A stretch of DNA of 64,000 nucleotides from Stenotrophomonas maltophilia (GTDB lineage: Bacteria; Pseudomonadota; Gammaproteobacteria; Xanthomonadales; Xanthomonadaceae): assembly GCF_001676385.1 (NCBI RefSeq), contig NZ_LYVJ01000007.1:209657-273656 (forward strand), written 5' to 3'. Each line of letters begins with the position of its first letter. The first letter of the stretch is position 1. Below the pieces are notes generated by a model. It had not been told where the DNA came from, ran no database searches, and saw nothing but the letters and a program-made list of their open reading frames with translations. Shown one piece after another: positions 41,314 to 49,351 of the stretch. Made by a program: the position numbers and the translations under genes.

Positions 41314-41781
41314 ATGACTGCCTTCGACCTGACGCCCCCCACTGCCAACCAGACCGAGGCGCTGGTCGCCGGCCTCAGCAGCGAGGAACGCCGTGTGTTG
41401 TTGCAGCACGGCACCGAAGCGCCGTTCTGCGGCGTGTTCCTCGACAACAAGCGCGAGGGCGTCTACTGCTGCCGGCTGTGCGCGCTGCCGCTGTTCCGCT
41501 CCAGCACCAAGTTCGATTCCGGCACCGGCTGGCCCAGCTTCTTCGCCCCGTTCGACCCGGCGCATGTGCGCGAGATCCGCGATACCAGCCACGGCATGGT
41601 CCGCACCGAGATCACCTGCGCACGCTGCGGCAGCCATCTGGGCCACGTGTTCCCGGACGGTCCGCCGCCCACCTACGAGCGCCACTGCCTGAACTCCGTC
41701 TCACTTTCCTTCGTCGGCAATGGCGAGCCCTGGCCCGATCCGCTACAGCGTGGCGGCGCCGAAGCCGGTGTGGCCGGCTGA
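41314..41781 (+). CDS. msrB: cytosolic peptide-methionine (R)-S-oxide reductase MsrB
   Basis: 155 residues, no signal peptide. Zinc pairs CRLC and CARC, signature SSTKFDSGTGWPSFFAPF, catalytic Cys in RHCLNSVSLSFV. Second MsrB of the window; unlike the one at 14741 it lacks an export signal, so it should act in the cytoplasm. GGAG lies eight bases before the ATG. Confidence 0.93.
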   Translation: MTAFDLTPPTANQTEALVAGLSSEERRVLLQHGTEAPFCGVFLDNKREGVYCCRLCALPLFRSSTKFDSGTGWPSFFAPFDPAHVREIRDTSHGMVRTEITCARCGSHLGHVFPDGPPPTYERHCLNSVSLSFVGNGEPWPDPLQRGGAEAGVAG

Positions 41782-41816
41782 AACACCCCGCTGACCGATT
41801 TCACAGAATTCCCTCT

Positions 41817-41843
41817 TCAGAAACCCGGGCGACGGGCCGACAA
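41817..41843 (+). promoter_or_regulatory. possible flagellar sigma-28 promoter of motAB
   Basis: GCCGACAA (41836-41843) differs by one base from the FliA -10 element GCCGATAA; the -35 position shows only weak likeness (TCAGAAAC for TAAAGTTT). Located about 30 bases before motA. Confidence 0.3.
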
Positions 41844-41872
41844 GGAGATATCCCCTCTCCCTGCGTCGCCCC

Positions 41873-42727
41873 ATGCTCATCATCGTTGGATTCCTGGTCG
41901 TCATCATCAGCGTGATCGGGGGCTACCTCGGTGCCCACGGCCGCCTGGGTGCCCTCTGGCAGCCCTACGAGCTGGTCATCATCGGCGGCGCCGCGCTCGG
42001 CGCGTTCCTGGTCGGCACGCCGGCCAAGACGGTCAAGCAGACCCTGCAGGCCATGGTCGGCGTGTTCAAGGGCCCGCGCTACAAGCAGCAGGACTACATC
42101 GATGTGCTCAGCCTGCTCTACGAACTGCTCAACAAGGCCCGCCGCGAAGGCTTCATGGCGCTGGAAGACCATGTCGAGCGGCCGGCCGAGAGCGCGCTGT
42201 TCGGCAACTACCCCAAGGTGCAGGCCGACCACCACCTGATCGACTTCATCACCGACTGCCTGCGCCTGATGATCGGCAGCAACATCGAGCCGCATGAGCT
42301 CGAGCCGCTGCTGGAACTGGAACTGGAAAAGCACCATGCCGAGGCCATGGCACCGTCGCAGGTGCTGACCAAGGTCGCCGACGGACTGCCCGGTTTCGGC
42401 ATCGTGGCGGCGGTGCTGGGCATCGTCATCACCATGGGCTCGATCGGCGGCGACATCGTCGAGGTGGGTGGCCACGTGGCCGGCGCGCTGGTCGGCACCT
42501 TCCTCGGCATCCTGCTGGGCTATGGCTTCGTCGGCCCGATGGCCGCCGCCATGGAAGCGCGCGCCGAGCAGGACAGCCGCATCTACGAATCGGTGAAGAC
42601 CGCCCTGCTGGCCTGCCTGCGCGGCTACAACCCGAAGATCGCGCTGGAATTCGCCCGCAAGACGCTGCCGTCGAACGTGCGCCCGGCCTTCTCCGATTTC
42701 GAGCAGCATCTGAAGACGGTCAAGTAA
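41873..42727 (+). CDS. motA: flagellar motor stator protein MotA
   Basis: 284 residues. Proton channel stator subunit of the flagellar motor. Four TM helices: two at the N-terminus (LIIVGFLVVIISVIGGYLGA, YELVIIGGAALGAFLVG) and two at about 165-230 (GIVAAVLGIVITMG, GALVGTFLGILLGYGFVGP). The cytoplasmic loop carries the charged residues that face FliG. Overall length is that of E. coli MotA. AAGGAG lies 25 bases before the ATG, too far for an ordinary ribosome binding site. Confidence 0.95.
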   Translation: MLIIVGFLVVIISVIGGYLGAHGRLGALWQPYELVIIGGAALGAFLVGTPAKTVKQTLQAMVGVFKGPRYKQQDYIDVLSLLYELLNKARREGFMALEDHVERPAESALFGNYPKVQADHHLIDFITDCLRLMIGSNIEPHELEPLLELELEKHHAEAMAPSQVLTKVADGLPGFGIVAAVLGIVITMGSIGGDIVEVGGHVAGALVGTFLGILLGYGFVGPMAAAMEARAEQDSRIYESVKTALLACLRGYNPKIALEFARKTLPSNVRPAFSDFEQHLKTVK

Positions 42728-42730
42728 GCC

Positions 42731-43681
42731 ATGGCCGAGACCAAGCCCACTGTCATCGTCCGCCGGGTCAGGAAAGCCGGCCACGCCGCCCACCACGGTG
42801 GCTCGTGGAAGGTGGCCTATGCCGACTTCGTGACCGCGATGATGGCCTTCTTCCTGGTGCTGTGGCTGATGGCCACCACCAACAAGAACGACCGTGCGGC
42901 CATTTCCGAGTACTTCCGCAACCCCAGCCCGTTGAGCGGGCAGAACGCCACGCCGGCGCCCGGCATGGCCGGCCCGGGCGGCGCCAGCACATCGATGATC
43001 AAGCTGGGCGGCGCCACCGACATCTCGCGCGGCAGCAGCAACGATCCCTTCCAGAACCAGAAGGAAGCGGTGCCGCAGCCGGCGGACCCGCAGCAGCACG
43101 ACAAGCAGCAGCTGGAAGCACTGATGAAGGAACTGCAGGAAGCGATCAGCCGGAGCCAGGCACTGGAACCGTTCAAGGACCAGCTGCTGCTGGACCTGAC
43201 CCCGGAAGGCCTGCGCATCCAGATCGTGGACAAGCAGAACCGGCCGATGTTCGACCTTGGCAGCGCCACGCTCAAGCCCTACACGCAGCAGATCCTTCAC
43301 GAGCTGGCCGAGTACCTGAACCACGTGCCGAACCGGATCAGCCTGACCGGCCATACCGACATCACCGCCTATTCGGCCGCGCGCGGCTACGGCAACTGGG
43401 AACTGAGCGCCGACCGCGCCAACGCCGCTCGCCGTGCACTGGTGGACGGCGGCCTGGAGGACAGCAAGATCACCCGCGTGGTCGGCCTGTCGTCGTCGGT
43501 GCTGTTCGACAAGGCTGACCCGCAGAACCCGATCAACCGCCGCATCAGTATCGTGGTGATGACCCAGGCCGCCGAAGCGGCCGCGCTGGCGGGTGCCGGC
43601 CCGCAGGTGGGGCTGTCGGCGCCCACCACCGACCCGGACGTGCAGGCCGCACAGGGTGAGGCAGCGCCCGTAGCACGCTGA
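42731..43681 (+). CDS. motB: flagellar motor stator protein MotB
   Basis: 316 residues. Single TM helix with the proton-binding Asp (YADFVTAMMAFFLVLWLMA), a linker, and an OmpA-like peptidoglycan-binding domain (about 185-285: ISLTGHTDITAY, NWELSADRANAARRALVDGG, NRRISIVVM). Anchors the stator to the cell wall. It begins three bases after the motA stop. The tail is Ala/Pro-rich. Confidence 0.95.
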   Translation: MAETKPTVIVRRVRKAGHAAHHGGSWKVAYADFVTAMMAFFLVLWLMATTNKNDRAAISEYFRNPSPLSGQNATPAPGMAGPGGASTSMIKLGGATDISRGSSNDPFQNQKEAVPQPADPQQHDKQQLEALMKELQEAISRSQALEPFKDQLLLDLTPEGLRIQIVDKQNRPMFDLGSATLKPYTQQILHELAEYLNHVPNRISLTGHTDITAYSAARGYGNWELSADRANAARRALVDGGLEDSKITRVVGLSSSVLFDKADPQNPINRRISIVVMTQAAEAAALAGAGPQVGLSAPTTDPDVQAAQGEAAPVAR

Positions 43682-43684
43682 ACC

Positions 43685-43722
43685 GGGGTCAGACCCCTTT
43701 CCATGGAAAGGGATCTGACCCC
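43685..43722. repeat. GGGGTC...GACCCC hairpin, family C
   Basis: GGGGTCAGACCCCTTTCC paired with GGAAAGGGATCTGACCCC, loop AT. One mismatch lies at stem position 10, as in the other two copies; the inner stem is locus-specific. Lies right after motB and may terminate its transcript. Confidence 0.8.
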
Positions 43723-43777
43723 GCCTGCGCGCGGCCGCTACAATGACGGTCTTTCCGTTTCCAGGTGATCCCACCTC

Positions 43778-44272
43778 ATGTCCCAGAACTCCAAGGCCAA
43801 GCGCGACAAGCGCAAGAAGCAGCAGGCCAAGCGCCCGTTCCTGCGCCTGAACGCCCAACAGCAGGTACAGAACCATGCCGTGCTGACCAACGAAGACGGC
43901 CAGGTCGTGGCGGCCATCGGCCTGCAGGGCCGTGAGTGGCTGCTGGCCATCGGCGGCCAGACCATGGGCAACGCCGAGAACCCGGTGCCAATGCTGGCCA
44001 TGCTCAAGCACCTGGCCAACGTGCAGGAGAAGGAAGGCCGCAAGGTCAACCTGGAGTACTCCGAACTGCTGCAGAAGCTGCTGGACACCCTGGCGGCCGA
44101 GGCCGGCCAGACTGCCGACGAATACCTGGACAAGCTGGTCGCCGAATTCGAAGGCGTCGACGCTGCTGAAGGCGAGGAAGGCGAAGCCGCCGACGGCGAA
44201 GTGGCCGAAGAAGCCGCTGCCGAGGCCACCCCGGCCGCCGACAGCGACAGCGACAGCAAGCCGCAGGCCTGA
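43778..44272 (+). CDS. conserved protein of unknown function with acidic tail
   Basis: 164 residues. Basic N-terminus (SKAKRDKRKKQQAKRPFLRL), a central folded-looking part (VLTNEDGQVVAAIGLQGREWLLAIGGQTMG, LEYSELLQKLLDTLAAEAG) and a Glu/Ala/Asp-rich disordered tail of about 45 residues. No signal peptide. Family not recognised. The 13-base gap to the DUF4031 gene suggests one transcript. Confidence 0.75.
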   Translation: MSQNSKAKRDKRKKQQAKRPFLRLNAQQQVQNHAVLTNEDGQVVAAIGLQGREWLLAIGGQTMGNAENPVPMLAMLKHLANVQEKEGRKVNLEYSELLQKLLDTLAAEAGQTADEYLDKLVAEFEGVDAAEGEEGEAADGEVAEEAAAEATPAADSDSDSKPQA

Positions 44273-44285
44273 ACCGGCCGCGGCG

Positions 44286-44561
44286 GTGGCGGTCTACGTC
44301 GATGACGCGGTGCATCCCTGGCGCGGGCAGCGCTGGGCGCACCTGATGGCCGACACCCTGGCCGAGCTGCACGCCATGGCCGCGCAGCTCGGCATTCCGC
44401 CGCGCGCCTTCCAGAACAAGGCCAGCGGCGCCCATTACGATGTCACTGCCGAGCTGCGCGCACAGGCGATCGCGCTCGGTGCCCGTGCGATTTCCCGGCA
44501 CACCGACCGCGAGCTGGTCAAAGCGGTGATCGCCAACGCCCGGGCGCAATACCGGCCATAG
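44286..44561 (+). CDS. DUF4031 domain-containing protein
   Basis: 91 residues from a GTG start: MAVYVDDAVHPWRGQRWAHL. DUF4031 proteins are short and share this N-terminus plus FQNKASGAHYDVTAELRAQAIALGA. Function unknown; the conserved His and Asp residues suggest an enzyme. GTG at 44286 is the only sensible start after the preceding stop (44272). Confidence 0.8.
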   Translation: MAVYVDDAVHPWRGQRWAHLMADTLAELHAMAAQLGIPPRAFQNKASGAHYDVTAELRAQAIALGARAISRHTDRELVKAVIANARAQYRP

Positions 44562-44583
44562 GCTCGGCTGCCGTTTGCCTCCT

Positions 44584-44646
44584 GTAGTGCCGAGCCGATG
44601 CTCGGCTGCTCTAGGCGAAATGCAGCCGAGCGTGGGCTCGGATCTA
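44584..44646. repeat. SMAG-like GTAG palindrome
   Basis: GTAGTGCCGAGCCGATGCTC...GAGCGTGGGCTCGGATCTAC between convergent genes. Confidence 0.85.
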
Positions 44647-44655
44647 CAGGCCCGA

Positions 44656-45198
44656 TCAGAACGGGTCGCTGCCCAGCCGGATTTCCACGTTCAGCAGCGA
44701 GCACAGCGCCAGCATCGCGTCATCGTCACGGGTCAACGCCATCACCCCGGTGAAGCCATCACTGCCGGCATCCACGCTCCACAGCGTGTAGTTATGCTCG
44801 CGCAGGCGGTCGAAGGCGGTGGCCATCAGCTGCACGCCGTCCAGGCCGTCGGTGAAGTCCTCGTCGTCCAGGTCCCCGCCCCAGTCCAGCTGCAGGTTGA
44901 AGCGCGCCGACAGCTCGTTCACCGCGGAAACCAGCGCCTCCAGGTCATCGCGCTCGACCTCGAAGCCGGATTGCCAGCCGATCGCGGCGAGCAACGATGG
45001 CAGCCAGTCTGCGTCGGGTTCCAGCGGCTCGCCGGCCTCGGCCAGCAGCTCGCGCCAGCGGTTGAACTGCTGCAGGGCCAGCTCTTCGTCGCCCGGATTG
45101 ATCAGCACCAGCAGGTTCCAGACCCGCGCCTCGAAGCCCTCCTCGTCGAAGTCGTGGATGTCTTCCTCGAAGTCGAAATAGTCGCTGTTGTCGGGCAT
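44656..45198 (-). CDS. DUF6630 family protein
   Basis: 180 residues, very acidic at the N-terminus (MPDNSDYFDFEEDIHDFDEE). The rest is helical with LQQFNRWRELLAEAG, LVSAVNELSARFNLQLDWGG and a C-terminal DAMLALCSLLNVEIRLGSDPF. Resembles DUF6630 proteins of unknown function. AGAGGA lies about eight bases before the ATG. Confidence 0.7.
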   Translation of the reverse strand: MPDNSDYFDFEEDIHDFDEEGFEARVWNLLVLINPGDEELALQQFNRWRELLAEAGEPLEPDADWLPSLLAAIGWQSGFEVERDDLEALVSAVNELSARFNLQLDWGGDLDDEDFTDGLDGVQLMATAFDRLREHNYTLWSVDAGSDGFTGVMALTRDDDAMLALCSLLNVEIRLGSDPF

Positions 45199-45288
45199 GG
45201 CGGAACGTCCTCTGGGGCAGGCCGGCATTCTACGGTTTATCCTGTGCCGCTGAAGCCGGCCTTGGTGGCCGTCACTGTGAATGAAGCG

Positions 45289-45537
45289 ATGAGCGATACC
45301 CCTCCCGACCACCTGGCGATCAACCCGGCCAGCCCCTTCCATGATGCGCAGGCGCTGGAGCGCGGCGTCGGCGTGCGTTTCAACGACGTCGAGCGCGACA
45401 ACGTCGAGGAATACTCGGTCAGCGAAGGCTGGATCCGCGTGCAGGCCGGCAAGGCCCGCGACCGCCGTGGCAACCCGATGACCATCAAGGTCAAGGGCAA
45501 GGTCGAGGTGTATTTCCTGGACCAGAAGCCGGAGTAA
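45289..45537 (+). CDS. DUF3297 family protein
   Basis: 82 residues. MSDTPPDHLAINPASPFHDA, GVGVRFNDVERDNVEEYSVS, GNPMTIKVKGKVEVYF are the conserved blocks of DUF3297, a small cytosolic family (some members annotated as glutathione peroxidase-associated) with unknown role. Divergent from the DUF6630 gene. Confidence 0.82.
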   Translation: MSDTPPDHLAINPASPFHDAQALERGVGVRFNDVERDNVEEYSVSEGWIRVQAGKARDRRGNPMTIKVKGKVEVYFLDQKPE

Positions 45538-45550
45538 CCGGCACCGGCAT

Positions 45551-45636
45551 GTAGAGCCGAGCCTGTGCTCGGCTGCTTTTCGTTCCGGGTTCATGACGCC
45601 TGAAGCAAGCGCAGCCGAGCATGGGCCCGGCTCTAC
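45551..45636. repeat. SMAG-like GTAG palindrome with long loop
   Basis: GTAGAGCCGAGCCTGTGCTC...GAGCATGGGCCCGGCTCTAC with a loop of about 30 bases, between convergent genes. Confidence 0.8.
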
Positions 45637-45684
45637 ATGCCAGGGCGGAATCCGCGTCAGCGTCAGCAACGCCCGGTCCCAGGG

Positions 45685-47334
45685 TCATTCGCGCTTGCGC
45701 GACTCCAGCAGGTCCAGGTTGCGGATCAGGCGCCGCGAGATCTCATCGGAGATCACCCCGCGCCGGGTCAACCGGAACAGTTCCTCACGCTCGGCATTGA
45801 GGCCGGCGCTGCGCAGCTGGCGGTAACCCAGCTCCATGCGCCGCACCTTCTCCGGGTCCACGTCGGGCCCATCGTTGTCCTTCTCCAGGTGCCGCTGGTA
45901 CAGCAGGCTCACCCGCGAAGCGGCATCGTTGTACAGTTGCACGTTTTCGGTGTTCTGGTTCATCACCAGTTGCTGGCGCATGCGTTCGACCCCGGCCAGC
46001 GCGGCCTTCGACGACAGCCGGCGTGCCAGGTCTTCTTCCTTGCGCTCGCCCGAATCGGCCGGCAGCTGCAGGCCCTTCAGCAACTGCGGCAGTGCCACGC
46101 TGGCGCCCACCAGCGAGAACAGGATCACCGCTGCGGCCAGGAAGATCACCAGGTCACGCGCGGGGAACGGGCTGCCATCGGGCAGGAACAGCGGCAGGGT
46201 CAGCACACCGGCCAGGGTGATCGCACCGCGCACGCCCGCCACCGAGGTGGCCACCACGATGCGCCAGTTCGGCGCCTCGCCACGCTCCAGGCCACGGCGG
46301 CGTGCACGCAGCAGGTTCCAGCGCAACGACAGCCATACCCACAGCAGGCGCAGCACGACCAGGGCCAGGTTGATCACCACCACGTAGACCAGCAGCCACC
46401 ACGCACTCTGGTGGCCGCTCTCGTTCATGGTCGTCATGGCTCGCTCGACGATGCCTGGCAACTGCTCGCCCAGCAGCACGAACATGATGCCGTTGAAGCT
46501 GAACTGCAGCATGTTCCAGACCCCGGCGCGCTGCACCCGCATGCTGCCGGACACGCGGCCGGTCAGCTCCACGTAGCTCATCGCAATGCCCGCGGCGACC
46601 GCAGCGAGGATGCCGGACGCATGGATCTCTTCGGCCAGCAGGTAGGCGGCGAACGGAATCAGCAGATTGACCAGCATCGCCGCGCCGGGCTCCTCGCCGA
46701 AGCGACGCCACAGCCAGCGCTGGAAGGTGGACACGCCGAGGGTGACCGCCACGCCCACCGCCAGGCCGGCCACCGCCACCCACACGAACGTCAGCGAAGC
46801 GGTCGCCAGCGAGAAGGTACCGGTCATCACCGCCGCCACCGCGAAGCGGAAACAGACCAGGCCGGACGCATCGTTGAGCAGCGACTCGCCTTCGAGGATG
46901 TGCATCAGGCGCTTGGGAATCGGTGCCTTGGAGGCGATCGCACCGACCGCCACCGGATCGGTCGGCGAGACGATCGCTGCCAGCGCGAAGCACACGGCCA
47001 GCGGCATCACCGGAATCATCCAATGGATCAGCAGGCCGGCGCCGATGACGGTGAACACCACCAGGCCGAACGCCAGCTCCAGGATCGCCCCCTTGTCGCG
47101 GAACAGGCCCTGCTTGGGAATGCGCCAGCCATCGAGGAACAGCAGCGGTGGCAGGAACAGCAGGAAGAACACTTCCGGTTCCAGTGCATGACCGCGATTG
47201 AACACACCGGCGATGACCGCGCCCAGGCCGATCTGCACCAACGGCAGCGGCAACGAGAACGGCAGGACGCGAACCAGGTAGCCGCTGGCGACAACGGCCA
47301 CCAGCATCGCCAGGACGACTTCGATGGTATGCAT
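45685..47334 (-). CDS. Na+/H+ antiporter, CPA1/NhaP family
   Basis: 549 residues from MHTIEVVLAMLVAVVASGYLVR. About 12 TM helices, then a cytoplasmic tail of about 130 residues. Ion-binding motifs: SPTDPVAVGAI and GESLLNDASGLVCF (the ND pair), VAGVRGAITLAGV. Exchanges Na+ or K+ for protons in pH and salt homeostasis. GGAAG lies five to six bases before the ATG, which fixes the start. Confidence 0.92.
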   Translation of the reverse strand: MHTIEVVLAMLVAVVASGYLVRVLPFSLPLPLVQIGLGAVIAGVFNRGHALEPEVFFLLFLPPLLFLDGWRIPKQGLFRDKGAILELAFGLVVFTVIGAGLLIHWMIPVMPLAVCFALAAIVSPTDPVAVGAIASKAPIPKRLMHILEGESLLNDASGLVCFRFAVAAVMTGTFSLATASLTFVWVAVAGLAVGVAVTLGVSTFQRWLWRRFGEEPGAAMLVNLLIPFAAYLLAEEIHASGILAAVAAGIAMSYVELTGRVSGSMRVQRAGVWNMLQFSFNGIMFVLLGEQLPGIVERAMTTMNESGHQSAWWLLVYVVVINLALVVLRLLWVWLSLRWNLLRARRRGLERGEAPNWRIVVATSVAGVRGAITLAGVLTLPLFLPDGSPFPARDLVIFLAAAVILFSLVGASVALPQLLKGLQLPADSGERKEEDLARRLSSKAALAGVERMRQQLVMNQNTENVQLYNDAASRVSLLYQRHLEKDNDGPDVDPEKVRRMELGYRQLRSAGLNAEREELFRLTRRGVISDEISRRLIRNLDLLESRKRE

Positions 47335-47450
47335 GCTTCTTCCAGGAAGCGGCGCGCGGGGAGGCTCGGGGCCAGCGCCGGATACCCGGAAAAAACTATC
47401 ACACGCTGCCGCCATCGCGACGGCGGCGCTGGCGGCGCGTCAGCCCCGGC

Positions 47451-48239
47451 TCATGCCCCGTCGAAGCGGTACAGGTCCATGGCGAGGAAGCCGGCATCGA
47501 TGCCGGCGTCGATGCGGTGGGCCCCGAAGCTGCCCTCGCCCGCCGCGCCCATCGCGAAGAACAGCGGCAGCAGGTGCTCGTCGGTGGGGTGCGCGCGTTC
47601 GGCGAACGGCGCCTGCCGGCGGTAATCGAACAGGGCCTGGCGGTCATCGGCGGCCAGCCGCTGCTCCACCCACTCGATGAAGGGCCGCACGTACGGCGCT
47701 TCCTTGCCGTCCTGGTAGTCGCCCCAGTCCTGCAGGTTGTGGGTGATGCTGCCCGAGCCGACCAGCAGCACGCCCTGCTCGCGCAGTGGTGCCAGCGCGC
47801 GGCCCAGCGCGAACTGGTGCTCGGGGCCGAGCAGCGGCTGGATCGACAGCGGCACCACCGGAATGTCGGCCTGCGGCCGCAGCAGCCGCAGCGGCACCCA
47901 CGCGCCATGGTCCAGGCCGCGCTGCGGGTCGAGCGCCACTGGCAGGCCGGCAGCGGCGATGCGGCCAGCCACCTCTTCGGCCAGCGCCGGATCGCCCGGC
48001 GCCGGGTACTGCAGTTCGAACAGCGCGCGCGGGAAACCGCCGAAATCATGGATCGTCGGCGGCCGCGGATGCGCACCAACCAGCGGCTGCCGGCCCAGCC
48101 AGTGCGCCGAGGCCATCACGATGGCGCGCGGCGTCGGCAGGTCGCGCGCCAACTCGGCCAGGCGCACGCCGACCTGGCCCGGATGCAGGGCGGTCATCGG
48201 CGAACCGTGGGAGATGTACAGCGAGGGCAGGCGGGACAT
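47451..48239 (-). CDS. ygiD: class III extradiol ring-cleavage dioxygenase, YgiD/DODA type
   Basis: 262 residues. Zinc/iron 4,5-DOPA-type dioxygenase family. Metal ligands in YISHGSPM, ASAHWLG-like segment, GLDHGAWVPLRLL and SITHNLQDW. Substrate is probably a catechol; YgiD itself opens the ring of DOPA. GGAGG lies seven bases before the ATG. Divergent from a LysR gene 146 bases away, a common pairing that suggests control by it. Confidence 0.9.
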   Translation of the reverse strand: MSRLPSLYISHGSPMTALHPGQVGVRLAELARDLPTPRAIVMASAHWLGRQPLVGAHPRPPTIHDFGGFPRALFELQYPAPGDPALAEEVAGRIAAAGLPVALDPQRGLDHGAWVPLRLLRPQADIPVVPLSIQPLLGPEHQFALGRALAPLREQGVLLVGSGSITHNLQDWGDYQDGKEAPYVRPFIEWVEQRLAADDRQALFDYRRQAPFAERAHPTDEHLLPLFFAMGAAGEGSFGAHRIDAGIDAGFLAMDLYRFDGA

Positions 48240-48384
48240 GGAATCCTCCAGTTGCGTAATCAGCCGGCCGTCGGCGCATGGACCAGGAAACGCACACGCC
48301 GGGGAGCAGCCGGCACAGGTTATTGCGCCCTCGCGGAATGATAAATACGATCGTTGGACCGAATTTATTTCACAAGGCGCAACA

Positions 48385-49266
48385 ATGGACACCCTCGAGG
48401 CGATGCGCGTGTTCGTGGCGGTGGTCGAGCGCAATGGCTTCAGTGCCGCCGCCCAGGCCCTGGACATGTCCACCGCCGGCGTCACCCGCCAGGTCGCCGC
48501 GCTGGAGAAGCGCCTGTCCACGCGCCTCCTCCACCGCACCACGCGCCGGGTCAGCCCCACCAGTGCCGGTGCCGCCTACTACGCCCGATGCGTGCGCCTG
48601 CTGGCCGAGTTCGACGCGCTGGAGGCCAGCGTCGGCGCGCAGGCGCTGGAGCCTTCGGGGACACTGCGCATCAACGCACCGGTCAGCTGGGGCATCGCGC
48701 GGCTCGGCCCACGGCTGGCCAGCTACCGCGAACGCTACCCGCAGGTGGAACTGGACCTGGCCCTGTCCGACCGCCTGGTGGACATGGTCGAGGAAGGCTA
48801 CGACGTGGCCATCCGCATCACCCGCGAGCCCAACCCCACGCTGATCGCGCGCCGCCTTGGCGAAGCGCGGGTAAGCCTGTGCGCCGCGCCGGCCTACCTG
48901 GCCGCACGCGGTATGCCCCGGACGCCGCAGGACCTGCAGGCACACGCGTGCCTGAGCTACAGCTACTGGGCCGCCGGCGACCAGTGGCCGCTGCAGGGGC
49001 CCGGAGGCGAAGTGAAGGTCGCGGTGAACAGCCTGCTGCACGCCAACAATGGCGATGTGTTGCGCGAAGCGGCCATTGCCGGCATGGGGGTGATCCTGCA
49101 ACCGGACTTCCTGCTGGAGGGGGCGTTGGCCGATGGCCGCCTGGTGCGCATCCTGCCGGAGTGGCAGGCGTCACCGATCGGCATCTTCGCGATCTATGCC
49201 AGCCGCAGCCACCTCGCGCCCAAGGTACGCAGCTTCATCGATCATCTGGTGGAAGCTGGGGTGTAG
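48385..49266 (+). CDS. LysR-family transcriptional regulator
   Basis: 293 residues. HTH (MDTLEAMRVFVAVVERNGFS, AAAQALDMSTAGVTRQVAALEKRLSTRLLHRTTRRV) plus effector domain. Belongs to the same DmlR/AaeR-like subgroup as the LysR at 25093. AAGG lies eight bases before the ATG. The divergent ygiD is the likely target. Confidence 0.92.
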   Translation: MDTLEAMRVFVAVVERNGFSAAAQALDMSTAGVTRQVAALEKRLSTRLLHRTTRRVSPTSAGAAYYARCVRLLAEFDALEASVGAQALEPSGTLRINAPVSWGIARLGPRLASYRERYPQVELDLALSDRLVDMVEEGYDVAIRITREPNPTLIARRLGEARVSLCAAPAYLAARGMPRTPQDLQAHACLSYSYWAAGDQWPLQGPGGEVKVAVNSLLHANNGDVLREAAIAGMGVILQPDFLLEGALADGRLVRILPEWQASPIGIFAIYASRSHLAPKVRSFIDHLVEAGV

Positions 49267-49277
49267 CGCGTTTACGG

Positions 49278-49346
49278 GTAGTGCCGGCCGCTGGCCGGCA
49301 TGGGCCTGCAACCGGATGCGCCCGATTGCCGGCCCGCGCCGGCACT
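49278..49346. repeat. SMAG-related GTAGTGCCGGCC palindrome
   Basis: GTAGTGCCGGCCGCTGGCCG...GCCGGCCCGCGCCGGCACT between convergent genes; arms built of GCCGGC rather than GCCGAGC. Confidence 0.75.
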
Positions 49347-49351
49347 CCCCT

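Noticed and set aside
41801..44011. 736-residue minus-strand open frame over motAB
   Set aside because: Antisense of well-conserved motA and motB; no protein-like features.
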